Positions 58,927-64,000 of a stretch of DNA of 64,000 bases are shown one piece after another (positions within the stretch are counted from its first letter, which is position 1; each line of letters starts with the position of its first letter). Below the pieces are notes generated by a model that made no database searches, was not told the DNA's origin, and saw only the letters and a list, made by a program, of their open reading frames with translations. A program made the translations under genes and the position numbers. Origin of the DNA: an uncultured Christensenellaceae bacterium (GTDB taxonomy: Bacteria; Bacillota; Clostridia; Christensenellales; Borkfalkiaceae); assembly GCA_910587365.1 (NCBI GenBank), contig CAJUKJ010000001.1, positions 53,708-117,707 of the forward strand, in the 5' to 3' direction.

Positions 58927-59976
58927 ATGAATTGTACCAATGCGTCAAAAATTTATAATCTCGTCGGTGCCGAAGCTGTTCTGACCGAAGCAGATGATTT
59001 GCGGAAGTATCTTACCGGACTTTCTACTACGTTCGGTTATGTTATTTCAGATAAAAACGGTACCGTATTTTATACCGATTCAAGGTATTTAGAGGGCGCG
59101 GAAAATGCTTTAAAAGGAACTGAAGTTGCTGTCAGACAGTTCAAAGCTCCATTAGAAGACTTATTGAAGTCATATAAGCAAATAGCAATCCCCATAGGCA
59201 GAACTCTTTATCCCGAATATAAAAAGTTAAAAAATTCAGGGTTTGAAATTGTTGACAGTTTGCCCGCTTTTACCTCGGCTATGTCCGTTAAAGAGAGGTA
59301 CGAGCTTTCAAGTATTAAACATGCCTGCAAAATAACCGATAAAGCCTTCAATAGTCTTTTAGGGCTTATTAAAGAGGGAATGACTGAAAACGAGGTTGCT
59401 GCAGAGCTTGAATATTTAATGCGTAAATCAGGGGCAAGCGGTACAAGCTTTTCTACAATTGTTGCGTTCGGCGAAAATTCAAGCGTACCGCATCACGAAA
59501 CTGGTATGCGCAAATTGAAGTTCGGGGACATTATTCTTATTGATTTCGGCTGTAAATATGAAGGTTATTGTTCAGATTGTACGCGTACTTTTCTGTTCGG
59601 CGACGATAAAAAGCACGAAAATTTCAAGAAATCTTATTCAAGAGTTCTTGAAGCGCATATGCGTGCAAAAGAGAACATTACAACCGGTATGACCGGTAAA
59701 GAAGCGGATGCAACAGCGAGGAATTGCCTTAAAATTTACGGACTCGATAAATATTTTACCCATTCGCTTGGTCACGGAATAGGTATTAACGTTCATGAAT
59801 TTCCCTACATTTCCCCGAAAAGCGAGGACAAGCTTTCAGACGGTATGGTTTTCTCGGACGAGCCCGGGGTTTATCTTGCAGGCGAATACGGAATAAGGAT
59901 AGAAGATACGGTTATGCTTGAAAAAGGCAAAACTGTAAGTTTAACCGATTCAGATAAAAATTTGATAATTATATAA
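58927..59976 (+). CDS. M24B metallopeptidase (Xaa-Pro aminopeptidase type)
   Basis: Removes N-terminal residues before proline (aminopeptidase P) or dipeptides. 349 residues: N-terminal creatinase-like domain (1-115) and a pita-bread catalytic domain with metal ligands in LIDFGCKYEGYCSDCTRTF (two Asp), HSLGHGIGINVHEFP (His), DEPGVYLAGEYGIRIEDTV (Glu, Glu). AAGGCAAGG upstream of the ATG. It is commonly placed next to efp in Firmicutes, as it is here (26 bp). Confidence 0.94.
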   Translation: MNCTNASKIYNLVGAEAVLTEADDLRKYLTGLSTTFGYVISDKNGTVFYTDSRYLEGAENALKGTEVAVRQFKAPLEDLLKSYKQIAIPIGRTLYPEYKKLKNSGFEIVDSLPAFTSAMSVKERYELSSIKHACKITDKAFNSLLGLIKEGMTENEVAAELEYLMRKSGASGTSFSTIVAFGENSSVPHHETGMRKLKFGDIILIDFGCKYEGYCSDCTRTFLFGDDKKHENFKKSYSRVLEAHMRAKENITTGMTGKEADATARNCLKIYGLDKYFTHSLGHGIGINVHEFPYISPKSEDKLSDGMVFSDEPGVYLAGEYGIRIEDTVMLEKGKTVSLTDSDKNLIII

Positions 59977-60002
59977 ATTGTTTTAAAACAAGGAGATTAA
60001 AT

Positions 60003-60578
60003 ATGGCATCCATTTTAGCAGGCGACATCAGAAAGGGAAGTACGTTCGAGTACAACGGTAAGGGCGTTTATACGGTAACTGAATTTCAGCACGTTAAGCC
60101 CGGTAAGGGCGCGGCTTTCGTAAGGGCAACGCTTAAAAACGTAGTTACGGGACAGGTTCTTTCGGATATAACTTTTAACCCTACGGCTAAGCTTGAAACG
60201 GCTCAGGTTGAAACGAAGAAGATGACGTATTCGTATACCGACGGCGAGTTCTATTATTTCATGGATCCCGACTCGTTCGATATGATTACGCTCAATCTCG
60301 ACCAGGTCGAAGACGCACTCAAATATATTAAGGAAAACGATATGGTTACTATCAAATTCCTTAAAGGTGTTGCGTTTTCTGTTGAACCCGAAAACTTTGT
60401 TGAGCTTAAAATTACCGAGTGCGAACCCGGAGTTAAGGGCAATACCGCAACCAATGCTTTGAAGAACGCTGTCGTTGAAACAGGCGCGACTATACAGGTG
60501 CCTATGTTTGTCGAAGAGGGAGAAATTATTCGTATCGATACGCGCACAGGCGAGTATATGTCGAGGGTCGGCAAATAA
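60003..60578 (+). CDS. efp: Elongation factor P
   Basis: Rescues ribosomes stalled at polyproline. 191 residues with three beta-barrel domains. The tip loop HVKPGKGAAF (about 30-39) carries the conserved Lys in the PGKG context that is the modification site in other bacteria; no modification enzyme gene is seen here. Signature near the C-terminus: GEIIRIDTRTGEYMSRV. AAGGAGA ribosome site. Followed directly by dtd. Confidence 0.98.
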   Translation: MASILAGDIRKGSTFEYNGKGVYTVTEFQHVKPGKGAAFVRATLKNVVTGQVLSDITFNPTAKLETAQVETKKMTYSYTDGEFYYFMDPDSFDMITLNLDQVEDALKYIKENDMVTIKFLKGVAFSVEPENFVELKITECEPGVKGNTATNALKNAVVETGATIQVPMFVEEGEIIRIDTRTGEYMSRVGK

Positions 60579-61016
60579 TTGAAAGCTGTAATACAGCGTG
60601 TAAGACACACGTCGCTTAAAGTAGACGGCAAACTTGTTTCGGAAATACCGTTCGGGCTTGCGGTCTATTTAGGCGTTAAATGCGGCGATACCGAAATGCA
60701 GGCTGACGCTGTGGCAAAGAAAATTTCAAAGCTCCGTATATTTGAGGACAGTGACGGAAAAATGAATTTATCCGTTGCCGACGTCGGAGGGGAAATTCTT
60801 CTCATTTCACAGTTTACGCTTTACGGCGACTGCTCGCACGGCAACCGTCCGAGTTTTATAGAGGCTGAGCGACCCGAAGCTGCAAACAGTTTATACTTAT
60901 ATACCTCTGAACAGTTGCGCAGTCTTGGAATGACTGTCAAAACAGGTGTATTCGGTGCGGATATGAAGATAGAGCAGTTCAATGACGGACCTGTAACTAT
61001 TATTTACGAGATATGA
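60579..61016 (+). CDS. dtd: D-aminoacyl-tRNA deacylase
   Basis: Hydrolyses D-amino acids from tRNA. 145 residues from a TTG start immediately after the efp stop. Motifs SQFTLYGD near 77-84 (with the catalytic region) and NDGPVTIIYEI at the C-terminus (GP cis-dipeptide) are intact. Full length. Confidence 0.96.
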   Translation: MKAVIQRVRHTSLKVDGKLVSEIPFGLAVYLGVKCGDTEMQADAVAKKISKLRIFEDSDGKMNLSVADVGGEILLISQFTLYGDCSHGNRPSFIEAERPEAANSLYLYTSEQLRSLGMTVKTGVFGADMKIEQFNDGPVTIIYEI

Positions 61017-61053
61017 TAGGGCGAATTGTTTCGCCCTATACGGCTATTTATAT

Positions 61054-61890
61054 ATGAAAATTCATTTTCTTGGCACAGGAGCGGCGGAAGGTGTGCCTGC
61101 CGTATTCTGCGAATGCGCCAACTGCAAAAAAATAAGAAGTTTAGGCGAGGGGGAATATCGTACCCGCTCGCAGGTCATTATAGACGGAATACTTTCAATC
61201 GATTTTCCGCCGGAAGCTTACGCGCATTCCCTGAAATTCGGTATTGAGTTGTCTAAAATCCAATATCTGCTTGTTACCCACTCGCATATGGATCATTTCT
61301 ATGCGCACGATTTTATTTTACGCGGATATAAATATGCGTACTTTGACGAGCCTAAGCTTGAAATTTTCGGCAATGAAGAAGTAAACAAGGTTTTTTCCGA
61401 ATGTACTGCGCGCGAGCTTAAACCGGAAGTTGCGCCGCGACTTTCAGTCAAAATGTTGAAACCTTATCAAGTTTTTACCGTAGAGGATTACAAGATAATA
61501 ACTTTACCTGCAAACCACAGTAAAACCGAAGAAGCACTTCTTTTTTATATCGAAAAAGGCGGTAGGGGGTATCTACATTTATATGATACCGGCAGAATTA
61601 CGGATGAAGCATTTGAGTTCCTTGCCCAAAACGGAGCGAAGGCATACCTCGTTTGTTTTGATTGCACATTTGCGGAACACACTGGTGGCGATTTTGCCCG
61701 CCATATGGGCATTGAAGATAATATGCTTATGAAACAAAAGCTTTTGGACAGAGACATAATAAACGTAAATACAAAAATTGTAATTTCGCATTTTTCTCAT
61801 AATTGTAACCCAACGCGTGCGCATTTGAAAAGTATTGAAGAAAAATATGGCGTTACTGCCGCATATGACGGTCTTTTATTGGAAATTTAA
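61054..61890 (+). CDS. MBL-fold metallo-hydrolase (PhnP-like)
   Basis: A 278-residue metallo-beta-lactamase-fold hydrolase. N-terminal GTGAAEGVPAVFCECANC resembles PhnP-type phosphodiesterases; the HxHxDH metal motif is THSHMDHFYAHD (about 76-87), followed by NHSK near 156 and YDTGR near 175. Substrate likely a cyclic or phosphodiester compound, unproven. Overlaps neither neighbour; 37 bp after dtd and 2 bp before the DUF5662 gene. Confidence 0.88.
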   Translation: MKIHFLGTGAAEGVPAVFCECANCKKIRSLGEGEYRTRSQVIIDGILSIDFPPEAYAHSLKFGIELSKIQYLLVTHSHMDHFYAHDFILRGYKYAYFDEPKLEIFGNEEVNKVFSECTARELKPEVAPRLSVKMLKPYQVFTVEDYKIITLPANHSKTEEALLFYIEKGGRGYLHLYDTGRITDEAFEFLAQNGAKAYLVCFDCTFAEHTGGDFARHMGIEDNMLMKQKLLDRDIINVNTKIVISHFSHNCNPTRAHLKSIEEKYGVTAAYDGLLLEI

Positions 61891-61892
61891 AT

Positions 61893-62423
61893 ATGCACGT
61901 ATTTAAGCATTTTTTTACCGTAACACGTCATCGTCATGCCGTTATGCGCAATTGCTTTAAGGTGGGACTTGTATGGCAAGGGTTATGTCATGATTTGTCT
62001 AAGTACAGTCCGTCGGAGTTTTGGGCGGGTGCCAAATACTATCAGGGCAACCGTAGCCCTCAGGCTAAGGAGCGTGAGGTTTTGGGTTATTCGCCTGCAT
62101 GGCTTCATCACAAGGGTAGAAACAAGCATCACTTTGAATACTGGACAGATTACGTTAACGGCAAAAGGGTTTTCGTAAAGATGCCTGCAAAATATTTTGC
62201 CGAAATGATTTGTGACAGAATTGCCGCCTGTAAAATTTATTTGAAGGGTAAGTATACCCAAGCGGCACCGCTTGAATATTTCGAGCAAAAAACAGATAAA
62301 GAGGGAATGAACCCATCCACGTGTGAAGACTTGCGCTATTTTTTGACAATGTTGAAGGAGAAGGGCGAAAAGCATACCTTTAAGCAGATTAAAAAGTTTA
62401 TAAAGCAAGAACGCGGTAAATGA
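61893..62423 (+). CDS. DUF5662 family protein
   Basis: A 176-residue soluble protein; conserved family of Clostridia with unknown function. Several His/Asp motifs: CHDLSKYSPSEFWAGAKYY near 32-50 and WLHHKGRNKHHFEYW near 70-84, reminiscent of HD-type metal centres. C-terminal Lys-rich helix. It starts 2 bp after the MBL gene with no separate ribosome site; the terminator stem overlaps its stop codon. Confidence 0.85.
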   Translation: MHVFKHFFTVTRHRHAVMRNCFKVGLVWQGLCHDLSKYSPSEFWAGAKYYQGNRSPQAKEREVLGYSPAWLHHKGRNKHHFEYWTDYVNGKRVFVKMPAKYFAEMICDRIAACKIYLKGKYTQAAPLEYFEQKTDKEGMNPSTCEDLRYFLTMLKEKGEKHTFKQIKKFIKQERGK

Positions 62424-62450
62424 CTTGCCGCGCTCTTGCTTTATTATTAT
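62402..62450 (+). terminator. Terminator overlapping the DUF5662 stop
   Basis: AAAGCAAGAACGCGG (62402-62416) pairs with CCGCGCTCTTGCTTT (62428-62442), followed by ATTATTATT. It separates two convergent genes. Confidence 0.85.
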
Positions 62451-63700
62451 TTCGTTCTTGAAATTGTAGTATTGTCTTTTTCCCTGCTTCTCAATTCTTT
62501 AATCGGATGTTCGCTGTCCTGATAGCGGTAGTCTTTACCCAGCCTTTCAATCGCCTTTTTAATTACAAGATGTGAGGGGTTTCTTTCAGGGTCGCCTGAC
62601 ATATATTTTTGATAGTCGAAATATCTATGACTGTCTGGAATTTTCTTGATGTCCTTAAAATCACGGATAACTTCTGTATTGTCTGCGGTATACTTTACAG
62701 TATCTTGCAATACTTTGCGGATATATTCTTTATTTCCGCCAAGCTTTAAAAGTTGGGGAAATTCGCCGTTGCCGCAAACCGACTCAAACGTCTTATTTTC
62801 GTATTTTTTCAATAACTTCACTGCGGCTTTAAGGTGCGATACTTCCATTTTGAAGTGTTCTGTCCAAATCTTTTTTATATATTCGTCGCTTTCGTCCTGC
62901 ATAGCAGAGTAGTATAACCAGCATTCGCAATATTCGTGCATTACCCATTGTTCAAGCCAGGTAAGGTTAGGGTCTTTCAGGCTTTCATATTGCGTTACGT
63001 GCGCTTCTTCAATCATGGCAATTTCAGCATAAAGCTTTCTGCCTAAATCATTTTTGTACCACTGTGCGATGTTCATATAGTAATTCATAGTTTGCTGTTC
63101 GGCAGCGGTAATAGTACTTGCAACAAGCTTGCTGTACACATCGGCTTTTTCCGCGTTCATATGCGGCGAAACGTCGTCTGAAGGGTAGCGGTGTTCTGCT
63201 ACTGTAGGACGTCCGGGCATTATTTCGGTATATTTACCAACAAGCATATCCGCATCTTCGTTTTTATCGATTTTTAAAAGATTAGCATAGCGGTAGAGGT
63301 GGTCGAAGTCCTCTAAAAGCGCGAAGTTCAAAGCTTTAATATTTGCAGCGTCAGTTTCGTGCCTTGCAAGTACTGCTGTCAAATCAATTGCCAGCTGCTC
63401 GTATGCAATTGTAGTTTCAAGAATACTTTCGTTAAGGGGTTTCAGACAGCTAATGCGTTTTTGCTGTTGCTGTTCCTGACGGCGTATAACTGCAAGAGTA
63501 CTTAAAATTTCAGGTTCGTCGCAATGCCTTGCAAAATTGTGCATAAACCACTGCGATTCAAATTCGGTTCCGTTCATTAAAATTACGCGTGTTTTTGTGT
63601 AAGGGGAAGTTTTATCCTTATTATAGCTTTTAGGATACATTTTTTTCAGTGGTAAAAAACTGTTTTCCAAACTTTTTGATTTTTCTTTTATAGGGTTCAT
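62447..63700 (-). CDS. Ferritin-like helical protein, unknown
   Basis: A 417-residue soluble protein, mostly helical, not assigned to a named family. E-x-x-H type sites compatible with a diiron centre are seen: LLEDFDHLYRYA (about 129-140), IEEAHVTQYE (about 222-231), HEYCECWLYY (about 248-257) and TEHFKMEVSHLKAA near 270-283. Residues 1-60 are basic, and the last 40 charged. A strong ribosome site (AAGGAGG) precedes the ATG. It has no operon partner. An oxidative-stress or metal-storage role is possible but inferred. Confidence 0.7.
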   Translation of the reverse strand: MNPIKEKSKSLENSFLPLKKMYPKSYNKDKTSPYTKTRVILMNGTEFESQWFMHNFARHCDEPEILSTLAVIRRQEQQQQKRISCLKPLNESILETTIAYEQLAIDLTAVLARHETDAANIKALNFALLEDFDHLYRYANLLKIDKNEDADMLVGKYTEIMPGRPTVAEHRYPSDDVSPHMNAEKADVYSKLVASTITAAEQQTMNYYMNIAQWYKNDLGRKLYAEIAMIEEAHVTQYESLKDPNLTWLEQWVMHEYCECWLYYSAMQDESDEYIKKIWTEHFKMEVSHLKAAVKLLKKYENKTFESVCGNGEFPQLLKLGGNKEYIRKVLQDTVKYTADNTEVIRDFKDIKKIPDSHRYFDYQKYMSGDPERNPSHLVIKKAIERLGKDYRYQDSEHPIKELRSREKDNTTISRTK

Positions 63701-63827
63701 TTTTAGCCTCCTTGTTAGTTTTTACCAAGCGGAAGAATTTTTAATCAGTAATAAAAAAATAAAATTGTTATATTAATTTGCTTTTCTTTTTTTATAAATT
63801 ATGATATAGTTAACTCACTTAGATTTT
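63701..63827. promoter_or_regulatory. Intergenic space with tRNA-Gly promoter
   Basis: On the plus strand TTGCTT (63778-63783), 16 nt, TATGAT (63800-63805), 22 nt before the first tRNA-Gly copy. Confidence 0.5.
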
Positions 63828-63946
63828 GCAGGTGTCGCCTATCGGTATGGCGTCAGCTTCCCAAGCTGATTTCGGCGGGTCCGTGCAGAGCCACCGTGCA
63901 ACGCGTTGCGCGGTACTACCGTCACTACGGGAGAAAAATTGAAGAT
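63828..63946 (+). pseudogene. Chimeric tRNA-Gly (CCC) copy with a replaced T-arm/3' end
   Basis: The first 54 nt are a good tRNA-Gly: acceptor GCAGGTG, D-arm, and anticodon arm CAGCTTCCCAAGCTG (anticodon CCC). The T-arm starts (GCGGGTC) but then leads into GC-rich sequence with a near-perfect palindrome (ACCGTGCAACGCGTTGCGCGGT), then CACTACGGGAG and an AT-rich spacer. No T-loop, 3' acceptor strand or CCA is present, so it cannot be a functional tRNA. The arrangement is like the broken tRNA-Ser copies at 16020-16169. Confidence 0.75.
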
Positions 63947-64000
63947 GCAGGTGTCGCCTATCGGTATGGCGTCAGCTTCCCAAGCTGATTTCGGCGGGTC
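63947..64000 (+). tRNA. tRNA-Gly (anticodon CCC), partial at window end
   Basis: Identical to the first 54 nt of the copy at 63828 and cut by the window edge in the T-arm. It may be the intact gene (as the last tRNA-Ser copy is) or another chimeric copy; the visible part cannot decide. Confidence 0.6.

Overview
The window looks like one chromosomal contig from a low-to-mid GC Gram-positive-type bacterium, most likely an uncultured gut Clostridia (possibly Christensenellales-like). That placement is inference. It rests on gene order (a rimP-nusA-ylxR-ylxQ-infB-rbfA-nrnA-truB-ribF block, a DUF512 gene before der and plsY, a clustered pur operon), on sigma-A type promoters (TTGACA-17-TATAAT), on Shine-Dalgarno starts mixed with TTG starts, and on Firmicutes-type lipoproteins, DegV, reverse rubrerythrin and NrdR. 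No rRNA gene, CRISPR array or intact transposase was seen.

Layout. 1-8 kb: the end of an MntP-type pump, murG, a TetR regulator, small membrane proteins and lipoproteins, fba and gapA (glycolysis) in divergent orientation, a GNAT and ychF. 8-16 kb: argS, a HAD phosphatase, reverse rubrerythrin, a structured leader RNA before a SHOCT-like membrane protein, a 31-cysteine small protein, a YihY membrane protein, degV, and ridA next to ilvA. 16-21 kb is the accessory, decaying part. It holds a tRNA-Ser with tandem broken copies upstream and a 21-bp duplicated 3' end downstream, a DUF262/DUF1524 GmrSD-like defence protein, a DUF6150 repeat protein, and a DtxR-type regulatory island with five near-identical operators but broken genes. 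21-30 kb: a DUF512 radical SAM-like protein, der, plsY, a second structured leader RNA before a collagen-like/leucine-rich lipoprotein, and a YbhJ-type hydratase. 30-33 kb: a TM1266-like ACT regulator and an SsuABC-type transporter whose binding protein appears circularly permuted. 34-46.4 kb: purE-C-F'-F-M-N-H-D-L, most of the route from PRPP to IMP (purB is not here). 46-62 kb: nrdR, ispG, an exonuclease-only PolC-like protein where full polC is expected, the translation/transcription block, then ribF, an endonuclease IV-like protein, an M24 peptidase, efp, dtd and an MBL hydrolase. 62-64 kb: a ferritin-like protein and the start of a tRNA-Gly locus that repeats the broken-tandem-copy pattern of tRNA-Ser.

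How it fits together. Most genes are housekeeping in compact co-directional operons with 4-14 bp overlaps. The points that depart from the ordinary are: (i) the permuted substrate-binding lipoprotein; (ii) two leader RNAs with unrelated sequence but the same promoter spacing, long 5' stem and loop pseudoknot; (iii) the five-operator DtxR cluster around truncated genes; (iv) two tRNA loci with chimeric upstream copies; (v) a PolC-like protein without a polymerase domain; and (vi) several genes whose promoter -10 box lies 6-8 nt before the start codon, predicting leaderless mRNAs. Everything is read from sequence and family knowledge; no database search was possible.
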